From positions 1-55,805 of the forward strand of contig JADIZG010000038.1 in assembly GCA_016704895.1 (NCBI GenBank): a stretch of DNA of 55,805 nucleotides. Reading direction: 5' to 3'. The DNA comes from Betaproteobacteria bacterium (GTDB lineage Bacteria; Pseudomonadota; Gammaproteobacteria; Burkholderiales; Casimicrobiaceae). Position 1 is the first letter of the stretch; every line of letters begins with the position of its first letter. Shown piece after piece: positions 24,130 to 32,900 of the stretch. Both the position numbers and the translations under genes were made by a program. Under the pieces are notes generated by a model. The model was not told the DNA's origin. It saw nothing but the letters and a program-made list of their open reading frames with translations, and made no database searches.

Positions 24130-25816
24130 GATACCCAGGCTCCCGCCCGCCGGCGACACGATTGCGCCCGGCGGCCTTCGCGCGATACATCGCCGCATCC
24201 GCAGCCCCCAGCATCGCATCGGGGCCGGCGAGCGATGTGTCCGCACACCAGCCGATGCTGACGGTGATTGCGAGCCCGGGAGCGATGCCCGACCAGTCGT
24301 GCTTCTCGATGGCGGCGCGCACCTTCTCGCAGGCGGCACTCGCCGCCTCGGGACCGGTCTCGAGCAGCACGAGCACGAACTCCTCGCCGCCGTAGCGCGC
24401 GACGAGGTCGGTGTGGCGGACCTCGCGGACGAGCAGGTTGGCAATCGCCTTCAGCACCGCGTCGCCGGTGGCGTGCGTCCAGCGGTCGTTCACCTGCTTG
24501 AAGTGATCGAGGTCGGCGATGGCCACCGTGAGCGGCCGGCCATATCGCACGGCGCGGTCGTACTCGTCCCGCAGCCGCTGGTCCAGCCGGCGCCGGTTCG
24601 CGACGCCGGTGAGGCTGTCCTCGCGCGTCTGCCGCTCGAGCTCGACGACGAGCCGGGACTTCTGCGCGTCGGCGGCGGCGAGGTCGAGGTTCAACGCCGC
24701 GAGCCGCGTGTTCGCCCTCGCGAGCTCGTCCTGCTTGGCGCGCAGCAGATCCGCCTCGCGTTGCGCGGCCGAGACCTGGTAGCGGACCGAGAGCACCTTG
24801 AGCCGGTTGTCGGAGGCCTCCGACATCAGCGCCCGCTCGATCTCGCGGCTCGCGCGCAGATGGCGAACCGCCTGCGCGGGCTCGCCGCAGCGCTCGTGGA
24901 GGTCCGCCAGCGCGTCGTGCGCCTCGAGCTCGAACGTGCGCAGGCCGTGCCGCTCGGCCGACGACATCGCGAACGCGAGATGCGCGCGCGCCTCGGCCGG
25001 CCTGCCGGTCCGGTCGCACACGCGCCCGAGGCCCAGCGACGCATTCACCACGCCCTCGTCGTACCCGGTCGCCGTCGAGCGCTCGAGCGCCTCGCGCAGC
25101 GCGCGCTCGGCCTCGTCCAGCCGGTCCATGCGCTCGAGCGTCGCGCCGAGGTTGTTGAGCGCCCCCGCCTGGCCGAGCGTTTCCCCGGCGGCGCGGAAGC
25201 CTGCGAGCGCCGACCGCAGCGTCGCGAGGGACTCGTCGAGCCGCCCGAGGTTCTTCTGGTTGATGCCGATGTTGTTGAGCGTGCGCGCGCGCTCGACCGG
25301 GTCGGACTCGGCGCCCGACAGCGCGAGGCTGCGCCGGTACCAGTCGAGTCCTTCCTCGTGCCGGCCCGCGCGCGAATGCACGACGCCGATCGTGCGCATC
25401 GCCGCCGCCTGCGAGCGCAGGTCGCCCGACGCTTCGGCGATCGCCAGCGCGCGCAGGTGGTGCGCGAGCGCCTGCGGCGCGTCGCCGAGCTTGTCGTAGA
25501 CCTGTCCGAGGCCGCGCAGGGCGTCGGCTCGGCCCGCGTCGTCGCCCGTCGCCTGGAATCCGGCGAGCGCCTCGCGGTAGGCCGCGAGGGCGCCGGTCTC
25601 GTCGAGCGCGAGCTCGGCGGCGCGTCCTTCGAGGTAGCGTGCGCGTGCCCGGGCGCCCACGTCGGAAGCCGCCGTCGCGAGCGCGGTCGCCTCGGCCGCG
25701 AGCCGTGCGGCGCTTCGCGCGTCCTGCGAGAGCGCGCTCGCCGATTCGGCGAGCAGTGCCGCGAGGCGGTCCGCCGGCGACTCCGCGCGGGCAGGGAGCG
25801 GGATGGCGCCCCTCAT
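24116..25816 (-). CDS. TPR-repeat diguanylate cyclase
   Basis: Makes c-di-GMP from two GTP. The 566 residues have an N-terminal tetratricopeptide solenoid (about residues 20-330, e.g. 'GQVYDKLGDAPQALAHHLRA', 'GVVHSRAGRHEEGLDWYRRS', 'GINQKNLGRLDESLATLRSA'). A coiled-coil linker follows (about 345-400: 'QREADLLRAKQDELARANTR'), then the GGDEF domain from 'EDSLTGVANRRRLDQRL', with the active site GGEEF at residues 476-480. The RHTD sequence 9 residues before it is an intact RxxD inhibitory site. No membrane helix or signal peptide is seen, so it is probably cytoplasmic with TPRs as sensor or docking platform. Its ATG overlaps the stop of the upstream oxidoreductase as ATGA, indicating translational coupling. 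Confidence 0.93.
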   Translation of the reverse strand: MRGAIPLPARAESPADRLAALLAESASALSQDARSAARLAAEATALATAASDVGARARARYLEGRAAELALDETGALAAYREALAGFQATGDDAGRADALRGLGQVYDKLGDAPQALAHHLRALAIAEASGDLRSQAAAMRTIGVVHSRAGRHEEGLDWYRRSLALSGAESDPVERARTLNNIGINQKNLGRLDESLATLRSALAGFRAAGETLGQAGALNNLGATLERMDRLDEAERALREALERSTATGYDEGVVNASLGLGRVCDRTGRPAEARAHLAFAMSSAERHGLRTFELEAHDALADLHERCGEPAQAVRHLRASREIERALMSEASDNRLKVLSVRYQVSAAQREADLLRAKQDELARANTRLAALNLDLAAADAQKSRLVVELERQTREDSLTGVANRRRLDQRLRDEYDRAVRYGRPLTVAIADLDHFKQVNDRWTHATGDAVLKAIANLLVREVRHTDLVARYGGEEFVLVLLETGPEAASAACEKVRAAIEKHDWSGIAPGLAITVSIGWCADTSLAGPDAMLGAADAAMYRAKAAGRNRVAGGREPGYRVRA

Positions 25817-27903
25817 GCGCGTGCCTCCGGGCGCGAGACTTCCACCAGGCAGTCGTAGAACGTCGCCGCGCGACCCATGTCGGTGAGCCCCTGACCGGTC
25901 ACGGCATTCGCGTTGCGCCCGTCCGGCGAGAGCTTGCGCCACCAGACCGACGGCGCGACGACGACGCCGGGGCGCGCGCGGTCGGTCACCTCGGCGGTCG
26001 CCTGGAACTCGCCCCGGTCGTTGTGGATGCGGACGATGGCCCCGGAGACGATGGCGCGCGGCGCCGCGTCCTCGGGATGGATCAGGAGCCTCGGCCCGCG
26101 CTCCTCGGCCACGAACGCCGGCAGGTTGGCGAACGAGGAATTGAGGAAGTTCCGGGCCGGCGGCGAGATGAACGCGAGCGGATAGCGCGCGGCGAGCGAA
26201 GGATTCGAGACCGGCGATTCGCGCGGCAGCACGACCTCGGGCAACGGGTCGTGGCCCGCGGCGGCAAGCGACGCGCTCGAGAACTCGCATCGGCCGGACG
26301 GCGTCGGGAAGCCGCCTTGCGCGAACGGCGCGTACGCGTCGGGCAGCGCGAGGCGGCGAAAGCCGTCGCGCTTGAGCGCATCCCAGTCCCAGCCGACGAT
26401 GCGCGGGTCGTCCGCCCGGAACGCTCGGCGCGCGAGGTCGTCGTCGCTCTCGCGGAAGCAGGGCTCGTCGTAGCCCATCGTCGCGGCGAGCCGGCGGAAC
26501 AGCTCGGTATTGGGCAGCGCCTCGCCCAGCGGCGCGATCGACGGGTTGTTCGCCTGCACGTGCAGGTGGCCGTACGAGCTGTGGACGTCGAGGTGCTCGA
26601 GTTGCGACGTCGCCGGGAGCAGCAGGTCGGCGTAGTCGGCCGTGTCGGTGCGGAACAGGTCGTGGACGACGACGAACAGGTCGTCCCGGGCGAAGCCCCG
26701 CACGACCTTCGCGGACTCGGGCGCGACCGCCACCGGGTTGCTGTTGTAGACGAAGATCGCCCGGACCGGCGGTTCGGACGCGTTCAGCGCATCGCCGATC
26801 GTCGACATGTTGATCGTGCGCGGCTGCCCGCGGATCAGGTCGGGGCGCTCGAGCGCGGCGGCATCGACCGGGTAGGCGCCCGACGTCGTGAGCAGCGCGC
26901 CGCCGGCGCGGTCGCGCCACGCGCCGGTCAGCGCCGGCAGGCAGGCCACCGCGCGCATCGCGTTGCCGCCGCCCGCGTGGCGCTGCATCCCGTAGTTCAC
27001 GCGGATCGCCGAGGGCCGGATCGTGCCGAGGTCGTGCGCGAGACGCTCGATCTGCGCGACCGGGACGCGGCAGATCGCGGCCGCGCGTTCCGGCGTCCAC
27101 TCGGCGGCACGCGCGGCGAGCGCGTCGTAGCCCAGCGTGTAGCGCTGCACGTAGTCACGGTCGACGAGGCCGTCGCGCATCAGCACGTGCATGAGCCCGT
27201 ACGCGAGCGCGGCGTCGGTCCCCGGCATCGGCGCGATGTGCTCGTGGCACTTCTCGGCGGTCGCGCTGCGGTACGGATCGATCGCGACCAGCCGGGCGCC
27301 GCGACGCTTCGCTTCCTGCGCGCGCGTCCAGAAGTGCAGGTTCGACGCGATCGCATTGCTGCCCCAGATGACGATCAGCCTGCTGTCGACGCAGGCCTCG
27401 ACGTCCATGCCGACCGCGGCGCCGACGACGCTCGTCCAGCCGGCCTTGCCGGCGCTCGCGCAGATCGTGCGGTCGAGGAGCGAGGCGCCCAGACGGTGGA
27501 AGAACCGTCGGTCCATCGAGCCGTACTGCAGGATGCCCATGTTGCCCGCGTACGAGTAGGGCAGGATCGTCTCCGGGCCCTCGGCCGAGTCCGCAAGCTC
27601 GCGGAAGCGCCTCACGATCGTCGCGATCGCCTCGTCCCACGAGATGCGCTCGAACTCGCCGCGGCCCTTGGGCCCGACGCGCCGCATCGGATGCAGCACG
27701 CGATCGGGCGAGTACGTGCGGTCGAGGTAGCGCCCGACCTTCGTGCAGAGCACGCCCTGCGTCGGCGGATGGTCGGCCGCGCCGCGCACCGACACCGCGC
27801 GGCCGTCCTCGACCGTCACGAGCATCGCGCAGGTGTCGGGGCAGTCGTGCGGGCAGGCGCCGCGGACGACGCGGCGGCCTCCCGTGCCGTCGTCGGGGGC
27901 CAT
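25813..27903 (-). CDS. Molybdopterin-dependent oxidoreductase (BisC/DMSO-reductase superfamily)
   Basis: A 696-residue catalytic subunit with bound [4Fe-4S] and Mo-bis-MGD. Cluster ligands are Cys17, Cys21, Cys25 and Cys53 ('ACPHDCPDTCAML', 'GVLCTKVG'). Conserved family segments include 'RISWDEAIATIVRRF', 'YSYAGNMGILQYGSMDRRFF', 'LIVIWGSNAIASNLHFWTRA', 'IFVYNSNPVAV', 'LLLPATSQLEHLDVHSSYGH' and the C-terminal cofactor-binding 'VRIHNDRGEFQATAEVTD'. No Tat signal is visible ('MAPDDGTGGRRVVRGACPHD'), so it is probably cytoplasmic. The Mo ligand and substrate cannot be assigned safely. No electron-transfer or membrane subunit is nearby. It is coupled to the downstream diguanylate cyclase. Confidence 0.9.
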   Translation of the reverse strand: MAPDDGTGGRRVVRGACPHDCPDTCAMLVTVEDGRAVSVRGAADHPPTQGVLCTKVGRYLDRTYSPDRVLHPMRRVGPKGRGEFERISWDEAIATIVRRFRELADSAEGPETILPYSYAGNMGILQYGSMDRRFFHRLGASLLDRTICASAGKAGWTSVVGAAVGMDVEACVDSRLIVIWGSNAIASNLHFWTRAQEAKRRGARLVAIDPYRSATAEKCHEHIAPMPGTDAALAYGLMHVLMRDGLVDRDYVQRYTLGYDALAARAAEWTPERAAAICRVPVAQIERLAHDLGTIRPSAIRVNYGMQRHAGGGNAMRAVACLPALTGAWRDRAGGALLTTSGAYPVDAAALERPDLIRGQPRTINMSTIGDALNASEPPVRAIFVYNSNPVAVAPESAKVVRGFARDDLFVVVHDLFRTDTADYADLLLPATSQLEHLDVHSSYGHLHVQANNPSIAPLGEALPNTELFRRLAATMGYDEPCFRESDDDLARRAFRADDPRIVGWDWDALKRDGFRRLALPDAYAPFAQGGFPTPSGRCEFSSASLAAAGHDPLPEVVLPRESPVSNPSLAARYPLAFISPPARNFLNSSFANLPAFVAEERGPRLLIHPEDAAPRAIVSGAIVRIHNDRGEFQATAEVTDRARPGVVVAPSVWWRKLSPDGRNANAVTGQGLTDMGRAATFYDCLVEVSRPEARA

Positions 27904-27972
27904 CGGGGATTCGCTGTCGGGAGCGCCGATTGTATGCGACCGGCGTGCCTCCGTTGCGCTACGCTTCGCCCC

Positions 27973-28797
27973 GTGGCAGGTATCCGAACCGTTACGTTCG
28001 CCGACGGCGCGCGCGTGCCCGCGCTGGGGTTGGGTACGTGGAAGATGGGCGAGCGTCCGGAAGCCCGGCGTGCGGAGGTCGACGCGCTCGTCCACGGCTT
28101 CGATCTCGGGCTCGCGCTGGTCGACACCGCCGAGATGTACGCGGAGGGCGGGGCGGAGGAGGTGGTGGCGCGCGCGCTCGCGGGACGGCGCGACCGCGTC
28201 TTCGTGGTCTCCAAGGTCTATCCTCACAACGCGGGCCGCCGGTCGGCCGTCGCGGCGTGCGAGCGCAGCCTCGCGCGGCTCGCGATCGACCGGATCGACC
28301 TCTATCTGCTGCACTGGCGCGGCCGCATCCCGCTGGCGGAAACCGTTCGGCGCGACGGCAAGATCGCGCGCTGGGGCGTGTCCAACCTCGACGTCGACGA
28401 CCTGGACGAGCTCGCCGGGGTTCCGCAGGGCGCGGCGTGCGCGGCCGACCAGGTGCTGTTCCACCTGGGCGAGCGGGGCATCGAGCGCGGCGTCCTACCG
28501 CGCTGTCGCGCATGGCCGATGCCCGTGATCGCCTACTCGCCGTTCGACGAAGGGCGACTGCTCGACCACCCGGATCTGGTCCGGATCGCGCGCGAGGCCG
28601 GCACGACTGCCGCGACGCTCGCGCTCGCCTGGGTGATCGCCCATGACGATGTCATCGCGATTCCGAAAGCCGCGCGGCGCGCGCACGTCGATGCGATCCG
28701 CGCCGCCGCCGACCTCGCGATCACGCCGGACCTGTCCGCCGCGCTCGATCGCGCGTTCCCGCCGCCGCGCAAGCGGACGCCGCTCGCCATGCTCTGA
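27973..28797 (+). CDS. Aldo/keto reductase
   Basis: An NADPH-dependent carbonyl reductase with a TIM barrel, 274 residues. The catalytic tetrad is intact: Asp51 and Tyr56 ('LVDTAEMYAEGGAEEVV'), Lys81 ('FVVSKVYPHNA') and His114 ('IDLYLLHWRGRIPL'). 'RWGVSNLDVDDLDEL' and the cofactor-binding C-terminus 'VIAIPKAARRAHV' are present. Between 'LAETV' and 'RRDGKI' the helix that normally reads like xAFExL is missing about six residues, an unusual gap. The start is GTG; an in-frame ATG at 27934 would add 13 residues. It is divergent from the molybdopterin oxidoreductase gene. Confidence 0.9.
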   Translation: MAGIRTVTFADGARVPALGLGTWKMGERPEARRAEVDALVHGFDLGLALVDTAEMYAEGGAEEVVARALAGRRDRVFVVSKVYPHNAGRRSAVAACERSLARLAIDRIDLYLLHWRGRIPLAETVRRDGKIARWGVSNLDVDDLDELAGVPQGAACAADQVLFHLGERGIERGVLPRCRAWPMPVIAYSPFDEGRLLDHPDLVRIAREAGTTAATLALAWVIAHDDVIAIPKAARRAHVDAIRAAADLAITPDLSAALDRAFPPPRKRTPLAML

Positions 28798-28931
28798 CGC
28801 GCGGCGGGGTGGCGCGGTTCGGCTCCCCGCGCACGCCGCTGACGGCGACTCGACCGCTCGTCGGGTGGTCGGGCCGATACGAGCGAAAAATCAATGACTT
28901 GCCATTGTCATTCGCGCCCGACCGGCACGGG

Positions 28932-28947
28932 TGGCACGCTTGCTGCT
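28932..28947 (+). promoter_or_regulatory. Sigma-54-type (-24/-12) promoter upstream of the J-domain-like gene
   Basis: TGGCACG-N4-CTGCT matches the sigma-54 consensus TGGCACG-N4-TTGCW except for one base, and the invariant GG and GC have the required spacing. The start codon lies about 49 nt downstream with a good ribosome-binding site between. A dyad AATGAC-N8-GTCATT at 28893-28912 lies about 20 bp upstream of the -24 element and could bind a regulator. No sigma-54 activator gene is seen in the window. Confidence 0.55.
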
Positions 28948-28995
28948 CCACGGTTCGTGACAGCGGATCACCGCGAACCTGGACAGGAGAACGTT

Positions 28996-29331
28996 GTGAA
29001 CTACACGCACTACGATTATCTCGATCTCGCCCCCGGTGCATCGACCGCGCGCATCGAGGCGGCGTATGCGCAGGTGCTCCAGCGCTTCCAGTTCGGCCGC
29101 ACCGACGCCGGCCAGGATCTCTCCGGCCTCGTCCGGATGATCCACGCGGCGTACCGCGTGCTTTCGGATCCCGAGGCGCGCCGCGCCTACGACGAGCAGC
29201 TCGCCCACGAGGCCGCGCTCGCCGACGCGGAGCTCAAGGCGGTGCTCGACGCGCAGGCGCACAGGCTCCCGCGCTACGCGCAGGACGTGCCCGCGGCACT
29301 TCGGGTCGTCGCGAACCAGCTCGCGGCCTGA
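28996..29331 (+). CDS. J-domain-like small protein lacking the HPD motif
   Basis: A 111-residue protein whose first 65 residues follow the DnaJ J-domain pattern. 'YDYLDLAPGASTARIEAAYA' stands for helices I-II and 'GLVRMIHAAYRVLSDPEARR' for helix III, followed by 'AYDEQLAHEAAL'. Where the Hsp70-stimulating His-Pro-Asp tripeptide should be, the sequence reads 'FQFGRTDAGQ', so HPD is absent. It is therefore a J-like protein that probably cannot activate DnaK in the usual way. I chose the GTG start because AGGAGA lies 7 nt upstream; the longer frame from 28894 shows no homology. It is preceded by a sigma-54-type promoter. Role unknown. Confidence 0.8.
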   Translation: MNYTHYDYLDLAPGASTARIEAAYAQVLQRFQFGRTDAGQDLSGLVRMIHAAYRVLSDPEARRAYDEQLAHEAALADAELKAVLDAQAHRLPRYAQDVPAALRVVANQLAA

Positions 29332-29767
29332 CAACTTTTCCCCGGTCGCTGCATTCGGATTCTCGACTGCCAACACAGCGATGCGGTCGGCGACCGTCTT
29401 TTCTTCCCTCCGCGCCCGGTGGCACGGCGGTGCCGGGCGCCGGAACGCGCTCAGGACGCGGCGCACCCGAAGCAGGATCGCTTATGCCCGACGCCACGGA
29501 CAGGCATGCACAGGCGGCTCCGCAGCGTCCGCGCGCTCGACCGTGCGCGCCGTGACGCGCGGGAAGCGCCCGGCGCGGATGCTTCCGCCTGGCTTCGTCC
29601 CGCTGGTGCGTCACTGAGCCAAGGAGCGTCACGAACACGAACACGCGCTCGACCGGACGGCCGAAGGCGGGAGGGCGCAAACGGTGGGAACGTAGGACTT
29701 TCGAACGAAGCATTCGCAACCACGCGCGGCGGCCACGAACCGTCGCCCTGACCTCGGGACAACGACC
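29332..29767. other. 436-bp region without a convincing gene
   Basis: Several short frames are open on both strands but encode Arg/Ala/Pro-rich strings typical of GC-rich non-coding DNA. None has a ribosome-binding site with plausible protein sequence. One bulged hairpin (GGCAC-N4-GTGCC with GC flanks) lies at about 29416-29438. Nothing else is recognised. It may carry the promoter of the small CxxC protein or an unrecognised RNA. Confidence 0.5.
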
Positions 29768-30085
29768 GTGGACCGCTGCCTCAACTGCCACTACTACGAT
29801 CGCAATCCTTCGACCGGCGCCGGCGGCAAGTCCGCGAATGCCGGACAGTGTCGGCGCAACGCGCCGATGCTCTCGCCGGTCAATCCGAAGACCTACATGA
29901 TCGAAGGCGTCTGGCCCACGATGCGCGACGAGGACTGGTGCGGCGAGTACCGGGCCAGCGCCCGCCGCGGCGAGACGAGCCGGGCCGACGCGCTGCTCGC
30001 CACATTGACGCCGGCGGTGCCGCGCATGGGCGCGGCGGCGGCCGCACCGCTGTCGATCGGTGCGCTGCGCGGCGGCGACGACTGA
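29768..30085 (+). CDS. Small cysteine-rich conserved hypothetical protein
   Basis: 105 residues starting 'MDRCLNCHYYDRN', a CxxC pair, then 'NAGQCRRNAPML' and the conserved-looking core 'GVWPTMRDEDWCGEYRAS' with a fourth cysteine. The CxxC...C...C layout suggests a bound zinc ion or Fe-S cluster in the first 60 residues. The rest ('RADALLATLTPAVPRMGAAA') is low complexity. Similar short proteins with a WP...DWCGE(F/Y) core occur widely, but no function is known to me. The start is GTG. Confidence 0.65.
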   Translation: MDRCLNCHYYDRNPSTGAGGKSANAGQCRRNAPMLSPVNPKTYMIEGVWPTMRDEDWCGEYRASARRGETSRADALLATLTPAVPRMGAAAAAPLSIGALRGGDD

Positions 30086-30224
30086 TCCGGATTCGCGCGT
30101 TCCCGCGTCGCCGGGAGGGCGCGAACGTCCCCGGGCTCACCCCTTGAGCCTGCCGGGCTGGTAGAGTCCCCGCACCCTTTCCGCTGCGCCGTGGCGGCAT
30201 CGTTCGCCGCGGCGCCCTTGAACG

Positions 30225-32900
30225 ATGTCCGACGCCTTAGCGCGGGCGCTCGCCGGCGCGACCGTCGTCACGCCCAACCGGCGCCTCGCGCGCCATCTCA
30301 CCGATGCCCACGATCGCGCGCAGCTCGCGGCGGGGCTGCGCGCATGGCCGGCGGCGCAGGTTCTGCCGTGGACCGCGTGGATCGCCGCGATGGAAAGCGA
30401 AGCCGTCGCCGCCGGGGCGCTGCCTGCGCTCGCCCGCCTCCCGTCGCACGCGGGCGTGCAGCTGTGGCGCGCCTCGATCGAGGCGGATGGCACGCCGTTG
30501 CTCGATGACGCCGCCCTCGCGGCGTCGGCGGCCGAGGCCTGGGAGCACGTCCACGCCTTCGGCACCGGCGCGGAGAGCTGGCGGGCGTGGGCGGGAGGCA
30601 ACGACGAGCCCGCGGCGTTCGCCCGCTGGGCCGAGCGGTACCGCAGCGCGCTCGCCGCGCACGGCGCGACGGATGCGTCGAGCGCGGCGGATCGCGTGGT
30701 CCGGGCCGCGCCGGCGATGCCCTCGTGGCGCGGCCGGCACGTCGCGTTCGCCGGATTCATCGACATGACGCCCCAGGCGCGGCGCGTGGCGGAAGCGCTC
30801 GTGCGCGCCGGCGCGAACGTCGACGAGGTTCCGACCGTGGGCGCACCTCTCGCACCGGCGCGGCGCGCGGAGTACGCCTCGACCGACGACGAGCTCGTGG
30901 CCGCGCTCGGATGGGCGCGGCGCGAGGTCGAGCGCCGTCCGGAGGCGACGGTCGGCATCGTCGTCCCCGATCTTGCGCAACGCCTCGTCGGCGTCCGGGC
31001 CCGCGCGAGCGACGTGCTGGGCGTTCCTCCGGAGGGAGCGGGGGGTGTCCGGTCATGGAACGTCTCGCTGGGCGAGCCGCTCGACGCGACGCCGATCGTC
31101 GGCACTGCCGTCGACGTGCTGGCGCTCGCCTGGTCGACGCTGCCCGCAGGCCGCGCCGCCGCGCTCCTGCGGTCGGCATTTCTCCCCGGCGCCGGCGGCG
31201 GGGCGCGAGAGTCTCGTGCGCGCATCGAGCGCACCTGGCTCGAGCGCGGCTTGCACCGCGTGCGCGTCGTCGACGCGATCAACGAACTTCGGCGGTCGGA
31301 GGACGCTCTGGCGGAACGCTTCGAGTCCGTTCGCATGGTTGCCTCGCGCACCCGCCGCGCCACCCGCCACGGCTGGGTCGACGCCTGGCGCGAGGCGCTG
31401 CGCGTGTCGGGATGGCCGGGCGAGCGTCCGCTCGCGAGCCCCGAGCACCAGGCGGCAGGTGCCTTCGACGGCCTGCTCGTCGCGTTCGCCGCGCTCGATG
31501 CCACGGCAGCCGCTCGCGCCGAGATCGCGGGCGACGAGGCGTTGGCGCTGCTCGCCGAGTTGGCCGCAGCCACCCCGTACCAGCCTGAGTCGCCGCCGGC
31601 GCCGATCCAGATCCTCGGGCTGATCGAGGCGATCGGGTTGCCGTTCGACGCGCTCTGGGTCGCCGGGATGAGCGACGCGGCGTGGCCGCGCTCGCCGCGA
31701 CCGCACCCGCTGCTGCCGGTGCGCTGGCAGCGCGAGCGGGGCGTGCCGCGCAGCGACGCCGCGGGCGAACTCGCGTGGGCGCGCGAGGTCGCAGCGTGGT
31801 TCCGGCGCGCGGCCCCCGTGGTGATCACGAGCCACGCGGCGAACGGCGACGACGGGCCGGCGACGCGCTCGGCGCTGTTCGCCGACGCGGAGGCGATCGC
31901 GATCGACGTGCCCGCCACGGCGGCGCGACGCATGTTCGACGCTCGCCCCGCGCGCGAGCGACTGGCCGATCCGGTCGCGCCCGCTCCCGCGCCGGGCGAG
32001 CGCCACAGGAAGGGTTCGGGCCTGATCGAAGCGCAGAGTGCGTGCCCGTTCCAGGCGGTCGCGGCAACGCGGTGGCGGGCCGACGCCTGGCCGGCCGCGG
32101 CGATCGGCCTCACGCCGATGGAGCGGGGCATTCTCGTGCATGCGGCGCTGGCGGCGTTCTGGCGCGAGACGCGCGACCACGCCACGCTCGTCGCGCTGGC
32201 CGGCGATGCCGGGCGCTACGCCGACGCGCGCGAGCGCGCGGCCCGCGCAGCGATGGCCGCGATCGACGACGCGCGCTGGCGCCGCGTGCCCGCGGCGGTG
32301 CGCGCGCTCGAGGCCGGCCGGCTCGCGCGCCTGGTCGGGGCATGGCTCGACGCGGTCGAGCTTCCGCGATCGCCTTTCACGGTCGTCCACGTCGAGCACG
32401 AGGAGCGGCTCGTCCTCGGCGCGCTCGAGCTCGAGCTGCGTCTCGACCGGCTCGACGAGCTCGCCGACGGCGGCGCGGCGATCGTCGATTACAAGACCGG
32501 GAAGGTGCCGTCTCCGGCACGCTGGATCGCCGACCGTCCCGAGGCCACGCAACTCGCGCTCTACACGCTGGCGCGGCGTGCCGCCCATCCCTTGGCCGGC
32601 GTGCGCGCAGTCGTGCTGGGGCAGGTGCGCCCGGGAGACTGCAAGGCGGTCGGGTTCTACGCCGACGAGGCGGCCCGATGGGGAGCGCCGCCGGTGCGAA
32701 ACCCGGGTGCCGGCATCGTCGACTGGCCTGCCCACGAGGCGCGATGGGGGGCGCTGATGCACGGTCTCGCCGACGAGTTCGTGCGCGGCCACGCGGCGGT
32801 CGCCCCGCGCGACGCGGCGGCGTGCCGGACCTGCGCGCGGCAGGCGCTGTGCCGCGTCGGCGAAGCGTCGGCCCCCGAGGTCGAGGAGGAGGGCGAGTGA
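30225..32900 (+). CDS. AddB-like helicase/PD-(D/E)XK nuclease family DNA repair protein
   Basis: An 891-residue subunit of an AddAB-type dsDNA end-processing machine, partner of the helicase encoded next. The N-terminus has no canonical Walker A, as in inactivated AddB-type helicases ('GATVVTPNRRLARHLTDAHD'). A PD-(D/E)XK nuclease lies at the C-terminus ('LELRLDRLDELADGGAAIVD', with Asp755 and Lys757 in VDYKTGK). Four cysteines, Cys607 ('QSACPFQAVA') and Cys867/870/876 ('ACRTCARQALCR'), match the AddB iron-sulfur clamp exactly in spacing (C...CxxCxxxxxC). The family corresponds to the 'probable DNA repair protein' group common in betaproteobacteria. The stop overlaps the next start as GTGA. 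Confidence 0.88.
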   Translation: MSDALARALAGATVVTPNRRLARHLTDAHDRAQLAAGLRAWPAAQVLPWTAWIAAMESEAVAAGALPALARLPSHAGVQLWRASIEADGTPLLDDAALAASAAEAWEHVHAFGTGAESWRAWAGGNDEPAAFARWAERYRSALAAHGATDASSAADRVVRAAPAMPSWRGRHVAFAGFIDMTPQARRVAEALVRAGANVDEVPTVGAPLAPARRAEYASTDDELVAALGWARREVERRPEATVGIVVPDLAQRLVGVRARASDVLGVPPEGAGGVRSWNVSLGEPLDATPIVGTAVDVLALAWSTLPAGRAAALLRSAFLPGAGGGARESRARIERTWLERGLHRVRVVDAINELRRSEDALAERFESVRMVASRTRRATRHGWVDAWREALRVSGWPGERPLASPEHQAAGAFDGLLVAFAALDATAAARAEIAGDEALALLAELAAATPYQPESPPAPIQILGLIEAIGLPFDALWVAGMSDAAWPRSPRPHPLLPVRWQRERGVPRSDAAGELAWAREVAAWFRRAAPVVITSHAANGDDGPATRSALFADAEAIAIDVPATAARRMFDARPARERLADPVAPAPAPGERHRKGSGLIEAQSACPFQAVAATRWRADAWPAAAIGLTPMERGILVHAALAAFWRETRDHATLVALAGDAGRYADARERAARAAMAAIDDARWRRVPAAVRALEAGRLARLVGAWLDAVELPRSPFTVVHVEHEERLVLGALELELRLDRLDELADGGAAIVDYKTGKVPSPARWIADRPEATQLALYTLARRAAHPLAGVRAVVLGQVRPGDCKAVGFYADEAARWGAPPVRNPGAGIVDWPAHEARWGALMHGLADEFVRGHAAVAPRDAAACRTCARQALCRVGEASAPEVEEEGE

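Noticed and set aside
25817..27100. N-terminal extension of the diguanylate cyclase frame to 994 residues
   Set aside because: The extra 428 residues are an out-of-frame reading of the molybdopterin oxidoreductase. The ATG at 25816, overlapping that gene's stop, is the proper start.
29416..29438. Second TGGCACG box resembling a sigma-54 promoter
   Set aside because: The -12 half does not have GC at the required position. The sequence is better explained as a GGCAC/GTGCC hairpin.
29381..29751. Short plus-strand frames of 78 and 110 codons in the gap before the CxxC protein
   Set aside because: Basic low-complexity composition, no ribosome-binding site and no recognisable motif.
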